Shown: in pieces, positions 42,294 through 50,070 of the stretch
How positions within the stretch are numbered: position 1 is the stretch's first letter
How the letters are laid out: the number at the start of each line of letters is the position of its first letter
Assembly (NCBI GenBank): GCA_945876755.1
Contig: CAMCPM010000011.1
Location: forward strand, 23,608 to 87,607
Direction: 5' to 3'
Length of the DNA stretch: 64,000 bases
Origin: an uncultured Clostridia bacterium
Lineage (GTDB): Bacteria > Bacillota > Clostridia > Oscillospirales > Ruminococcaceae
Made by a program: the position numbers and the translations under genes
Notes under the pieces: generated by a model
Database searches by the model: none
What the model saw: the letters and a program-made list of their open reading frames with translations, nothing else
Told to the model about the DNA's origin: nothing

Positions 42294-43715
42294 TTATTCC
42301 ACCGAAGCGACCTTCAGCATATTTGTTGTTCCTGCAATACCGAGGGGTATACCTGCGGTCAGAACAACAACATCGCCGGAAGAAATAAGGTCTGCGCCTT
42401 CAGCCGCCTTGATAGCGCTGTCGAACAGCTCGTCGGTATTTTCCTTTTCGTCCATCAGAACGGGATAAACGCCCCAGCTCATACTCATCTGACGAAGCAC
42501 TGTTTCATTTGGAGTACAGCCGATTATCATGCAGGACGGACGGAATTTTGAAAGATTTCTTGCTGTAGAGCCCGACTTTGTAACTGTAATAACTGCCTTT
42601 GCGCCAATGTCGTGGGCGGTAGTTACAGCTGCGTGGGAAATAGCGTTTGTCTGGTTTTTAACTATCGAAACGGGACGCTTGGAAAGTCTGCTGATATAGT
42701 TGATGTCCTTTTCGGTAGTTTCGGCAATAAGCGCCATTGTGCGTACCGCTTCAACAGGATGCTTGCCTGCGGCGGTCTCTCCCGAAAGCATTATTGCGGA
42801 GGTTCCGTCGTAGATAGCATTTGCAACGTCGGTTATCTCGGCACGGGTCGGACGGGGATTGGTTATCATTGATTCAAGCATCTGAGTTGCAGTAATGACC
42901 TGCTTTCCTGCAAGGTAGCCCTTTTCGATAATATCCTTCTGTATTGCAGGTATCTGCTCAAAAGGAATTTCAACGCCCATGTCGCCTCTTGCGACCATGA
43001 TTCCGTCGGAAGCCTCGATTATTTCGTCGATATTGGTAACGCCGTCCATATTTTCGATTTTAGCGATGATTCTCGGAGTTGTCCAGCCAAGGCTCTTGGT
43101 GAACTTTTTCAGATAATTTATATCTGCGGAAGAACGTACAAAGGATGCGGCAATGAAATCAAAGCCCAGCTTTGAACCGAATTCAAGGTCGCTCATATCA
43201 CGTTCGGAAAGATAAGGCATTGAAAGCTCAACTCCCGGAACGTTTATACCCTTGTTGTTGGAAAGCGTACCGCCTGCAATGACTGTGCAGACGATATCGG
43301 TAGCGGTGATCTTTTCGGCTCTCAGCTCTATAACGCCGTCGTTGATAAGTATAGCCGTACCGATGGAAATATCTCCGGGAAGTCCCTTGAATGTAATTGA
43401 AGCACGTTCGGCTGTGCAGGGGATATCCTCTGTGGTGAGGGTAAAGGTATCGCCGTCGTGAATTTCAACGGGCTTGTCGTCAACGAATCTTCCCAGACGT
43501 ATCTCGGGTCCTTTTGTATCAAGCATTGTTGCAACGGGAAGTCCAAGCTCCTCACGGAGTCTTACTATCTGCTCGAAGCGGCGCTTGTGCATTTCATAAT
43601 CCCCGTGGGAGAAGTTGAATCTTGCGACATTCATGCCGGCAAGCATCATTTCACGGAGTATGTTGTCGTCGTCGGTAGCGGGACCTACGGTACATACGAT
43701 TTTTGTTTTTCTCAT
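42294..43715 (-). CDS. pyk: Pyruvate kinase
   Basis: Pyruvate kinase catalyses the final ATP-yielding step of glycolysis, from phosphoenolpyruvate to pyruvate. The 473-residue protein covers the A, B and C domains with KIVCTVGPATDDDN at the N-terminus, RIIAKIENMDGVTNIDEI, the metal-site loop GIMVARGDMGVEIPFEQIP and ATQMLESMITNPRPTRAE. The extra C-terminal PEP-utiliser domain of some bacilli is absent. AAAAGGAATG precedes the ATG and a promoter lies at 43803-43831. Confidence 0.98.
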   Translation of the reverse strand: MRKTKIVCTVGPATDDDNILREMMLAGMNVARFNFSHGDYEMHKRRFEQIVRLREELGLPVATMLDTKGPEIRLGRFVDDKPVEIHDGDTFTLTTEDIPCTAERASITFKGLPGDISIGTAILINDGVIELRAEKITATDIVCTVIAGGTLSNNKGINVPGVELSMPYLSERDMSDLEFGSKLGFDFIAASFVRSSADINYLKKFTKSLGWTTPRIIAKIENMDGVTNIDEIIEASDGIMVARGDMGVEIPFEQIPAIQKDIIEKGYLAGKQVITATQMLESMITNPRPTRAEITDVANAIYDGTSAIMLSGETAAGKHPVEAVRTMALIAETTEKDINYISRLSKRPVSIVKNQTNAISHAAVTTAHDIGAKAVITVTKSGSTARNLSKFRPSCMIIGCTPNETVLRQMSMSWGVYPVLMDEKENTDELFDSAIKAAEGADLISSGDVVVLTAGIPLGIAGTTNMLKVASVE

Positions 43716-43802
43716 ACAGCAGCATTCCTTTTCGGTAAATTGTAAAAATAGTTTAACATAAATTTAACATAATCAGGCGATTCCAAATTTACGCCGTATA
43801 CC

Positions 43803-43831
43803 ATATTACACACAAAATGTCAAATTGTCAA
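43803..43831 (-). promoter_or_regulatory. Promoter of pyk
   Basis: Minus-strand TTGACA (43831-43826), 17-bp spacer and TAATAT (43808-43803). The leader to the pyk start is about 80 nt and shows no other clear element. Confidence 0.75.
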
Positions 43832-43921
43832 TAGACATTCATCACAATTTTATATAACGGTTTGCTGTTAAAATTATGCACAAAAATAATATGGATTATA
43901 CAGAAAAGGGTATTTAAAGCA

Positions 43922-43958
43922 AAAGCCGCTTCTGACGCAAGGCATCAAAAACGGCTTT
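43922..43958 (-). terminator. Terminator of the MntR-type gene
   Basis: AAAGCCG/CGGCTTT arms (43922-43928, 43952-43958) enclose a second helix TGATGC/GCGTCA. On the minus strand it is followed by TTTGCTTTAAA, giving a moderate T-tract just after the stop at 43962. Confidence 0.75.
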
Positions 43959-43961
43959 GAT

Positions 43962-44333
43962 TTATTTGTAATTTTCAATAAATTTTTTCAGCTTTGAGTA
44001 TGTTTCCTCGCTGAGGATATGCTCGATGCGGCAGGCGTCCTGTTCGGAATTTTCCGCCGAGACTCCGAGAATTTCCGACAAAAATCTTCTCAGCATAAGG
44101 TGACGGTCATAAACCTGCTCCGCTTTGAGCCTTCCGCTTTCGGTAAGCACTATCTGACCGTTTTTCTCAACATTTATATAGCCGTCCGATTTAAGAATAC
44201 CCACAGCGCGGCTGATGCTCGGCTTTGAATATCCAAGCTCGTTTGCAATATCAATTGAACGGACAAATCCTGTTTTTTTATGCAGGATAAGTATGGTTTC
44301 AAGGTAATCCTCACCCGATTCGCGGATCGACAC
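43962..44333 (-). CDS. mntR: DtxR/MntR-family metal-dependent regulator
   Basis: A 123-residue regulator of the DtxR/MntR family, likely sensing Mn2+ or Fe2+. The N-terminal winged helix has SGEDYLETILIL, VRSIDIANELGYSKPSISRA (recognition helix) and GYINVEKNGQIVLTESG. The dimerisation helices carry metal-ligand candidates: His in VYDRHLMLRRFL, and Glu/His in CRIEHILSEE. There is no C-terminal SH3-like domain, so MntR type is favoured over DtxR type. The start is GTG 44333 after AGGAGG. The exact metal cannot be assigned by eye. Confidence 0.87.
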   Translation of the reverse strand: MSIRESGEDYLETILILHKKTGFVRSIDIANELGYSKPSISRAVGILKSDGYINVEKNGQIVLTESGRLKAEQVYDRHLMLRRFLSEILGVSAENSEQDACRIEHILSEETYSKLKKFIENYK

Positions 44334-44365
44334 GGCAATTCCTCCTGTCGGTAAATGTTTGAATC

Positions 44366-44394
44366 ATTATACCATATATCCGCATATTTGACAA
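44366..44394 (-). promoter_or_regulatory. Promoter of the MntR-type gene
   Basis: Minus-strand TTGTCA (44394-44389), 17-bp spacer and TATAAT (44371-44366), starting 6 bp after the stop of the serine hydrolase gene. Confidence 0.75.
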
Positions 44395-44400
44395 GTGTTT

Positions 44401-46185
44401 TCAGTTCATTTTAAGCGTTCCCTTTATTGTCGGTTCAAGGAAGCTTTTTAATTTGTATTCGGCTATATCCGTTTCAAGTATCGTCTCAACAGTTTTCTTT
44501 GTGCTGTCTTTGAGAGAGGGCATTATCATTCCGGCGGCTTCGTCAAGAGCGCCGTAAAGCTGGGGACTTTCCCGCAGCTTCAGTATTATGCCGTCTGCTC
44601 CGAAAATAAATTTCAGTATCTTTGTATAAGAGGTCTCAACAAAGCACAGCATGATTTTAAGCACGGGGAAGCCGTCCTCATCGGAAATAAAGCTTCCCAC
44701 AGAACCGACGTGAAAGCTGCTGCCGCCGAGTTCAAGGTCAAAATAGGCAGGCTCTTTTGTAAAGCTGACGGGAATATAGACGGACGTTCCGCTTTCTTCA
44801 ATACGCAAAATAAATCTGCCGCTTTTTACCGCAAAGGAGACCTGACTGATGCCCTGTTCAGAAATGCCGTCCATTATACGGATAAGCACGGGAAGAAGTC
44901 CTGTGTTGTTTTTCTCAAGGGTAATAGTTATTCCGTCAAGCATTTCAGCTGCTTCGGGAATAAGCGTATCCGTTCTTATCCGTGAAAGGCTTTGCCGCAG
45001 ACGGGAAAAGAAGCTCTGTCTGCCTTTTATTTCAAGAGGCTCGCCGAAACGTGCGTCCGCAAGAGAGGTGCGCAGTGCCGCAGCGTTTGCGTAACGGAAA
45101 TCCTTTATCGGCGAGTTGCTGAAATTTGCGCCGTTTTCTATAAATTCTTCGATGATTTTCATCGCTCTGCATTTTGGAAAAAGATTGGAGCTTCCGGCAG
45201 TCATTGCAATGACCATATCCCGTTTCGGAAAAACAAAAACATTCTGACCGAACATACCGTTAAAAACAAATCCGTTGTTTCTGTGAGTAAGCCATATCTG
45301 ATATCCGTAGCCGTCATAGCAGGGACTGTTCGGCTTTGCTATCTGTCTTGAAACAGAATCCGTGACCCATTCGGCAGGTACAAGTCTTACGCCGTTCCAC
45401 ACGCCGCCTTTAAGATAAAGAAGTCCCAGCTTCGCATAATCGTAAATGTTCATATAAAGTCCCCAGCCGCCTTTTTCAATGTCGTCGGGACATTTTTCCC
45501 AGTAAAAATCATCTATCCCCATAGGGCCAAAAAGCCGTCTGTCCAGGTATTCGGAAAGCGAGATACCGGTGCGTCTGCATATTGCTGCGGAAAGCATATA
45601 AGTATTAAGGCTGTTGTACATAAAGTCTGTGCCCGGCTCGAAAAGTACATCGGACGACAAAAAGCCTTTTATCCAGCTTTTGCTTATAACGGCGGAGACT
45701 TCGTTGAATCTGACTCCGCTTGACATTGTAAGCAGATGTCTTACGGTAATTTTTTTCATAAGCTCGTTGGGGAGTGCAGGCATTTCATCGGGGAAAATAT
45801 CCGAGATCTTCTCGTTGACGGAAATGTATTTTTCCTTTGCGGCGATACCTACAGCCATTGAAACTATGCTTTTGCAAAGTGAATGGGAAACGTGGGGATA
45901 TGCCGAAGTAAAGGGTGACCAGTCCGCTTTTGCGATAAGCTTTCCGCCTTTAAGCACAAGTATCGAATGAGGGCAGATCTCTCCGCTTTCGGAAAGTGCG
46001 GAAAACATTTTAAGAAGTCCCTCGGAGCGCACTCCCGTCTGTTCCGGGAGAAGCTCTTCAAACACGCCGGAATTATCTCTCGGCTTAAAAGGCGGTTTCC
46101 CTTGTGAGGTTTTGCTTTCCGGCATTCTGCCGTTTACTATTCTGTAAAGAGTTTCAAGCGTTTTTATCTGCATTTTCAGATCCAT
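44401..46185 (-). CDS. Serine beta-lactamase-like hydrolase with C-terminal extension
   Basis: The N-terminal 340 residues are a serine beta-lactamase/class C-like hydrolase: SxxK motif in HVSHSLCKSIVSMAVGIA near residue 102, LTMSSGVRF, and YNSLNTYML (Tyr-x-Asn-like) near 190. There is no signal peptide, so it is probably cytoplasmic and not a drug-resistance enzyme. About 250 further residues form an unassigned beta-rich and helical region. ATG 46185 is chosen because GGGAGG sits 8 bp upstream; the TTG at 46191 is too close. It shares orientation with mgtE and mntR but has no evident metabolic link. Confidence 0.82.
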   Translation of the reverse strand: MDLKMQIKTLETLYRIVNGRMPESKTSQGKPPFKPRDNSGVFEELLPEQTGVRSEGLLKMFSALSESGEICPHSILVLKGGKLIAKADWSPFTSAYPHVSHSLCKSIVSMAVGIAAKEKYISVNEKISDIFPDEMPALPNELMKKITVRHLLTMSSGVRFNEVSAVISKSWIKGFLSSDVLFEPGTDFMYNSLNTYMLSAAICRRTGISLSEYLDRRLFGPMGIDDFYWEKCPDDIEKGGWGLYMNIYDYAKLGLLYLKGGVWNGVRLVPAEWVTDSVSRQIAKPNSPCYDGYGYQIWLTHRNNGFVFNGMFGQNVFVFPKRDMVIAMTAGSSNLFPKCRAMKIIEEFIENGANFSNSPIKDFRYANAAALRTSLADARFGEPLEIKGRQSFFSRLRQSLSRIRTDTLIPEAAEMLDGITITLEKNNTGLLPVLIRIMDGISEQGISQVSFAVKSGRFILRIEESGTSVYIPVSFTKEPAYFDLELGGSSFHVGSVGSFISDEDGFPVLKIMLCFVETSYTKILKFIFGADGIILKLRESPQLYGALDEAAGMIMPSLKDSTKKTVETILETDIAEYKLKSFLEPTIKGTLKMN

Positions 46186-46258
46186 ACTCAATACCTCCCG
46201 TAGAAGTTTATGCGGATAAAAGTATTAAAATACACGGGAGATAGGTATTAATGAAAAT

Positions 46259-46292
46259 AAAAAACCCGAGAGGGAAAGCTGTCCTCTCAGGT
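46259..46292 (-). terminator. Terminator downstream of mgtE
   Basis: Minus-strand arms ACCTGAGAGG (46292-46283) and CCTCTCGGGT (46273-46264) pair with one mismatch and are followed by TTTTTT and ATTTTC. It lies beyond the inverted-repeat element that follows mgtE. Confidence 0.8.
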
Positions 46293-46293
46293 C

Positions 46294-46399
46294 TAATACT
46301 AAAAACCAATTAAACTGTAGACAAAAAATTTTCGCATAATCCATATACGCAAGATGATGCTCAATTTTTTGTACAGTTTTTAAATGGTTTTTAGTATAA
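46294..46399. repeat. 106-bp inverted-repeat element, MITE-like
   Basis: Two 37-nt arms (46294-46330 and 46363-46399) are imperfect reverse complements and share the blocks ATACTAAAAACCA, ACTGTA and ACAAAAAATT; a 33-nt centre separates them. It lies between the mgtE stop and the mgtE terminator. It has the form of a miniature inverted-repeat element or a long folded RNA; no open reading frame is inside. No clear target duplication was seen. Confidence 0.6.
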
Positions 46400-46413
46400 T
46401 TGATTTATTTGCA

Positions 46414-47772
46414 TTATCCAAGCCTGTCGCTCAGGATGTTTGTTGCTATGGTAAAGTATATCAGCAGCGAGCAGGAGTCCACCACCGTGGTGATAAGCGG
46501 CGTAGCCATTATTGCAGGGTCAAGCTTCAGCGCCTTTGCCGCCATGGGAAGCATTGCTCCCACAAGCTTTGCAAGGATGACCGTACCGATTATCGAAAGC
46601 GCTATAACAAGTGCAAGCTGAGGGTCCTTGTAGGATATCCAGATACGCAGGCCGTTTACGATGGAAAGCACTATTGAGCATATAAATGCCACACGGAACT
46701 CCTTGAAAATTACTTTGAAGAAGTCTCTGAGTCTTATCTCCTCCAGCGCCATGCCGCGTATGATAAGTGTTGAGCTTTGCGAACCGCAGTTACCGCCTGT
46801 ACCCATTACCATAGGCATGAACGAAACAAGCATCGGTATTACTGCTATCTGCGCTTCAAACTGCGAAGATATCCAGCCTGTAAGCGTTGCGGAAAGCATA
46901 AGTATCAGCAGCCACGGGATACGGCTTTTGGCGTGCTGCCATACGGAGGTCTTAAAGTAGCTGTCCTCTGCGGGAACAACGGCAGCCATCTTTGCGAAGT
47001 CCTCGGTATTTTCCTCCTGCATAACGTCCATGGCGTCGTCGAAGGTAACGATTCCGACTATCCTGTCCTCGTTGTCAACAACGGGGATAGCGGCGATATC
47101 GTATTTGGACATGGTATGAGCAACGTGTTCCTGGTCGTCATGAGTTCTGACCGAGATAACGTTGGTTTCCATGATATCTTCGATTCTGGAATCCTCGTCG
47201 GCAACGAGCATATCCAGCACGGTGACAACGCCTACAAGCTTTCGGCTTTCGGTAACATAGCAGGTATAGACTGTTTCTTTTACAAGACCTATTTTTCTTA
47301 TTCTTTCAAAGGCTTCCTTAACGGTGATATCCTTATTCAGATAAACGAACTCGGTAGTCATTACCGAGCCTGCGCTGTCCTTGGGATAATTAAGAAGCTG
47401 ATTTATCTGCTTTCTTGTATCAAGGTCGGTGTTCCTGAGAATACGGGAAACAACGTTTGCAGGCATTTCCTCGATGATGTCAACGGTATCGTCGATATAA
47501 AGCTCGTCGATAACGTCGCGCAGCTCCTTATCGGAAAATGCGTTGATAAGCACCATCTGGGTATCGCTGTCCATATAGGTAAAAGATTCCGCCGCAAGCT
47601 CTTTTGGCAGAATACGGTAAAGCAGGATAAGCTCTTTTTCGCCGAACTCCTCTGCCTCGTTCATTTCCTCCACGAGAAATGCGATATCGGCAGGGTTCAT
47701 TTCCTGCAGATCGGATCTGAGCCGCACGAACATTTTGTTCTGGAGCAGCTCAAGAGCAAGCTCTTTATCCAT
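46414..47772 (-). CDS. mgtE: Magnesium transporter MgtE
   Basis: MgtE is a Mg2+-gated Mg2+ channel. The 452-residue protein shows the N-terminal alpha-solenoid domain (ELLQNKMFVRLRSDLQEMN to about 130), a CBS pair (about 135-255, with MTTEFVYLNKDITVKEAFER and IAAIPVVDNEDRIVGIVTFD) and five membrane helices. The pore signature PMVMGTGGNCGSQSSTLIIR is in the second. AGGAGG precedes the ATG. It has its own consensus promoter and a roughly 180-nt leader with an upstream ORF. Confidence 0.97.
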   Translation of the reverse strand: MDKELALELLQNKMFVRLRSDLQEMNPADIAFLVEEMNEAEEFGEKELILLYRILPKELAAESFTYMDSDTQMVLINAFSDKELRDVIDELYIDDTVDIIEEMPANVVSRILRNTDLDTRKQINQLLNYPKDSAGSVMTTEFVYLNKDITVKEAFERIRKIGLVKETVYTCYVTESRKLVGVVTVLDMLVADEDSRIEDIMETNVISVRTHDDQEHVAHTMSKYDIAAIPVVDNEDRIVGIVTFDDAMDVMQEENTEDFAKMAAVVPAEDSYFKTSVWQHAKSRIPWLLILMLSATLTGWISSQFEAQIAVIPMLVSFMPMVMGTGGNCGSQSSTLIIRGMALEEIRLRDFFKVIFKEFRVAFICSIVLSIVNGLRIWISYKDPQLALVIALSIIGTVILAKLVGAMLPMAAKALKLDPAIMATPLITTVVDSCSLLIYFTIATNILSDRLG

Positions 47773-47814
47773 AAAAATTCCTCCTATTCGATCAAAATAG
47801 AAGGCACAAAACGG

Positions 47815-47904
47815 CTACGGCTGTGAAACGGACGCACTTCCGGTTATATCCGCTTCAAAGCCGCAACTTCGCGGTTTTATGCCTTTACTGTTACCGGCGT
47901 CCAT
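47815..47904 (-). CDS. 29-residue upstream ORF in the mgtE leader
   Basis: ATG at 47904, TAG at 47815, with AAAGGAGTG (47919-47911) about 8 bp upstream, the best ribosome binding site in the region. The peptide starts MDAGNSKGIKPRSCGFEAD and ends SVSQP. It lies between the mgtE promoter and mgtE, ending 42 bp before the mgtE start codon. GGACGC/GCGTCC and CCGC/GCGG segments inside it can pair, so translation and folding would compete. By position it could be a regulatory leader peptide; Mg2+ dependence is inference. Confidence 0.6.
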   Translation of the reverse strand: MDAGNSKGIKPRSCGFEADITGSASVSQP

Positions 47905-47938
47905 TTATTTCACTCCTTTATAGCCATATAAAAATTAT

Positions 47939-47987
47939 GTACACTAGCGTACTTTATTATTATACACATTTTTTAGAATTATGTCAA
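47939..47987 (-). promoter_or_regulatory. mgtE promoter with palindrome at the start site
   Basis: Minus-strand TTGACA (47987-47982), 17-bp spacer and TATAAT (47964-47959) form a perfect promoter. The near-palindrome GTACACTAGCGTAC (47939-47952, plus strand) covers the expected start site and may be an operator or a 5' hairpin. Confidence 0.85.
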
Positions 47988-48020
47988 TCGGAATTTTGTT
48001 AATTATGCGTAAAGAACGAA

Positions 48021-48057
48021 ATCCGGAACTTGTCTTATAAACTGACAAATTCCGGAT
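48021..48057. terminator. Hairpin terminator of the CmpB-like gene
   Basis: Arms ATCCGGAACTTGTC (48021-48034) and GACAAATTCCGGAT (48044-48057), one mismatch, 9-nt loop. T-rich on the plus side and TTCGTTCTTT on the minus side, so it probably works best as a bidirectional barrier between the gene ending at 48069 and the mgtE promoter. Confidence 0.75.
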
Positions 48058-48068
48058 TTTTATTTTTA

Positions 48069-48722
48069 TTACCGCTGCTTTCTGTGGTATCTGTATTTGC
48101 TGTAAGTAAAGCTGCGTTCGGAAAGATCAAGCTTCCATGTTACCATCAGCTTGCCTGTGGTTTTCATTCTGTACATACTCAAAACAAAATCGACCGTCAT
48201 CACCGCCATAAGCAGTATGCCGTAAGCAAGCAGCTTGTCGGGGCTGCACTTCATAAGTCTGTTCATTACAGGTTCGTAGAAGCAGTCCATGAATGTGACA
48301 ATTGCCGTACTGAAGCCGAGGCTTGTGGGAATGGAAGTGTATTTTGTTATGTGCAAAGGAATGCTTGTGTAATCCCACCAGACAAGTCCGCAGCTTTTTT
48401 CAATTATTGTTCCGAGGAGCATTTCACCGATGGAAACGAGAACGAAAGTAAATATAAAATATGCGGCAAACTGTGCTGCAGGGCTGCTTTCGGACGGTCT
48501 TCCCAACAGCCGCAGGTCGCTCGGAGTACCGAGAATAAAATAAAAGCCCGTTATGGCAATTCCGTATCCAAGAAGAAACGGTGCGTGCATATTGCGGTTG
48601 TCTATGTATTTTTTACGGGCGGCAAGCCAGATGTTTTCAAGAGCAAATCCCAGAAAAGAAACAAAAGCTATCATGACAAATACGGCGCCGAGGCTGTAAC
48701 CCATGTTTTCAAAAATGTTCAC
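48069..48722 (-). CDS. CmpB-like multi-pass membrane protein (putative ABC transporter permease)
   Basis: A 217-residue membrane protein with five or six predicted helices. The segment GTIIEKSCGLVWWDYTSIPL and the first helix with FVSFLGFALENIWLAARKKY resemble the PF06541-type family annotated as putative ABC-transporter permease (CmpB). No ATPase is adjacent, so the transporter label is weak. Translation starts at GTG 48722, 8 bp after AAGGAG, behind a consensus promoter. Confidence 0.75.
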   Translation of the reverse strand: MNIFENMGYSLGAVFVMIAFVSFLGFALENIWLAARKKYIDNRNMHAPFLLGYGIAITGFYFILGTPSDLRLLGRPSESSPAAQFAAYFIFTFVLVSIGEMLLGTIIEKSCGLVWWDYTSIPLHITKYTSIPTSLGFSTAIVTFMDCFYEPVMNRLMKCSPDKLLAYGILLMAVMTVDFVLSMYRMKTTGKLMVTWKLDLSERSFTYSKYRYHRKQR

Positions 48723-48771
48723 ATTGAGTTCTCCTTATCAAGAGATATTCCCCTTTTCCCCATGATGTGAC

Positions 48772-48800
48772 ATTATATAACATATTTAGTCAGTTGTCAA
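48772..48800 (-). promoter_or_regulatory. Promoter of the CmpB-like gene
   Basis: Minus-strand TTGACA (48800-48795), 17-bp spacer and TATAAT (48777-48772), both perfect. Confidence 0.85.
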
Positions 48801-48877
48801 TGGGCAAAATAACAGATTTGTCCGAATATAAATTCCTTTTTACATACAAAATCTCAAAAAATACTGGGGAAATATGC

Positions 48878-48906
48878 TTTACAAATACTGCTGTTTATAG
48901 TATAAT
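48878..48906 (+). promoter_or_regulatory. Promoter of the cyclophilin gene
   Basis: TTTACA (48878-48883), 17-bp spacer and TATAAT (48901-48906), about 77 bp before the start codon. Confidence 0.75.
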
Positions 48907-48982
48907 AAAAAAGTATAATGTTAAATGGGGTGCTGCATTTTTATGCGGCTTGAAAATATGTAAAAAAGGAATGGTAAAAATT

Positions 48983-49759
48983 ATGAATCTGAAAAAAATT
49001 ATAACGGCTGCGGTTCTTACCGCTTTTTCTGCGGCTTTGCTTACAGGCTGCAAGGGCAGTCCCGACGGCGGCAGCACTGCTGTTACCGACAGTGAGGGAA
49101 ACGTTGACAAAAGCACAGTAAAATGGCTTCCCGATGTGGAAATACACAATTTCATCAAGCCTGAGGTCGGTGAAAAGATCGCAGTTATTACAGTCAAGGA
49201 CTACGGTGAGATAAAGATCAAGCTTTTCCCTGAGGACGCTGCAAAGGGCGTTGAAAATTTCACGGGTCTTGCGGATATGGGGTATTACGATGAGCTGATA
49301 TTCCACAGAATAATACCTAACTTTATGAATCAGGGCGGCGACCCCAAGGGCAACGGCACAGGCGGAAAGTCTATCTGGGGTGAGAAGTTTGATGGAGGTA
49401 CTTCCGAAAATCTTTATCACTTTACGGGTGCTGTAGCTTATGCGAACAGCGGCTCTACTGCAACAAACGGCAGTCAGTTCTATATTGTGAACACTCCCGA
49501 CGGATATATGGAGTATTCCTGCGCAGACCTTTATGCAATGGATTCCGAGCAGTACAACTGGCCTGCAAACGTTGCCGCAAAGTATGACGAAGTCGGCGGC
49601 GTACCTTTCCTGGACGGCGGCTACACTGTTTTCGGTCAGGTTTTCGAGGGCATGGATGTTGTCCGTGCTATGGCAGAGGTCGAAACAGATGATAACGACA
49701 AGCCTCTTACACAGATAATGATGGAAAGCGTCCGTATCGAGGAGTATACAGGCGAATAA
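48983..49759 (+). CDS. Cyclophilin-type peptidyl-prolyl isomerase lipoprotein
   Basis: An extracytoplasmic foldase that isomerises prolyl bonds. The start at 48983 gives a lipoprotein signal (MNLKKIITAAVLTAFSAALL, lipobox LTGC with Cys23), a short Gly/Ser spacer and a cyclophilin domain with FHRIIPNFMNQGGDPKGNG, SGSTATNGSQFYIV and a C-terminal FGQVFEGMDVVRAM. It should be anchored to the outer face of the membrane. AAAAAAGGA lies 12 bp upstream; the ATG at 48971 is too close to it. The product is 258 residues. Confidence 0.95.
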   Translation: MNLKKIITAAVLTAFSAALLTGCKGSPDGGSTAVTDSEGNVDKSTVKWLPDVEIHNFIKPEVGEKIAVITVKDYGEIKIKLFPEDAAKGVENFTGLADMGYYDELIFHRIIPNFMNQGGDPKGNGTGGKSIWGEKFDGGTSENLYHFTGAVAYANSGSTATNGSQFYIVNTPDGYMEYSCADLYAMDSEQYNWPANVAAKYDEVGGVPFLDGGYTVFGQVFEGMDVVRAMAEVETDDNDKPLTQIMMESVRIEEYTGE

Positions 49760-49790
49760 AAAACAAATGCAGAACGAAAAACATCGGGAG

Positions 49791-50022
49791 AATAGCTGGT
49801 CCAGCGCAGCCGCGCTGGCGAGGATTTTTAAGGGCGAGAAGCCCTTAAATCGCTCGTCGCAACGCGCGAAACTCCTACTTGCGCCCGCAGGCGCGCCTTT
49901 GAAGCGCTCTGCAAGGTTGAATTTTGCAGCGGCAAGCTGCAAAAGAAGGACGCTCTGAAAGAGAGAGCGTCCTTAACAACGGCGTAAGCCGTTGCAATAA
50001 AACAAATGCTGATGCATTTGTT
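49791..50022. repeat. Array of seven small hairpins upstream of rimO
   Basis: The 311-bp gap between the cyclophilin gene and rimO has successive hairpins: CCAGCGC/GCGCTGG (49801-49818), TTTAAGGGC/GCCCTTAAA (49827-49849), GCGCC/GGCGC (49881-49894), TTTTGCAGC/GCTGCAAAA (49922-49944), AAGGACGCTCT/AGAGCGTCCTT (49946-49974), CAACGGC/GCCGTTG (49977-49994) and AACAAATGC/GCATTTGTT (50001-50022). None is followed by a good T-tract. The first part is related to the sequence at 63950-64000. Confidence 0.7.
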
Positions 50023-50070
50023 TCCGATGTTTGCAATTATGAAAAAGATTAATTATAAAGGAAGTTTGCT

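Noticed and set aside
44401..46185. Antibiotic-resistance beta-lactamase
   Set aside because: There is no signal peptide and no class-specific resistance motif; general serine hydrolase is the safer call.
46777..47826. 349-codon plus-strand frame opposite mgtE and its leader
   Set aside because: It is antisense to mgtE and runs into the divergent leader; no motif is seen.
47773..47990. M-box (ykoK) Mg2+ riboswitch upstream of mgtE
   Set aside because: I looked for the conserved M-box blocks and could not see them; a covariance search would decide.
49791..50022. CRISPR array in the rimO-upstream hairpin cluster
   Set aside because: The units are palindromes of differing sequence and there is no constant direct repeat with spacers; no cas genes are present.
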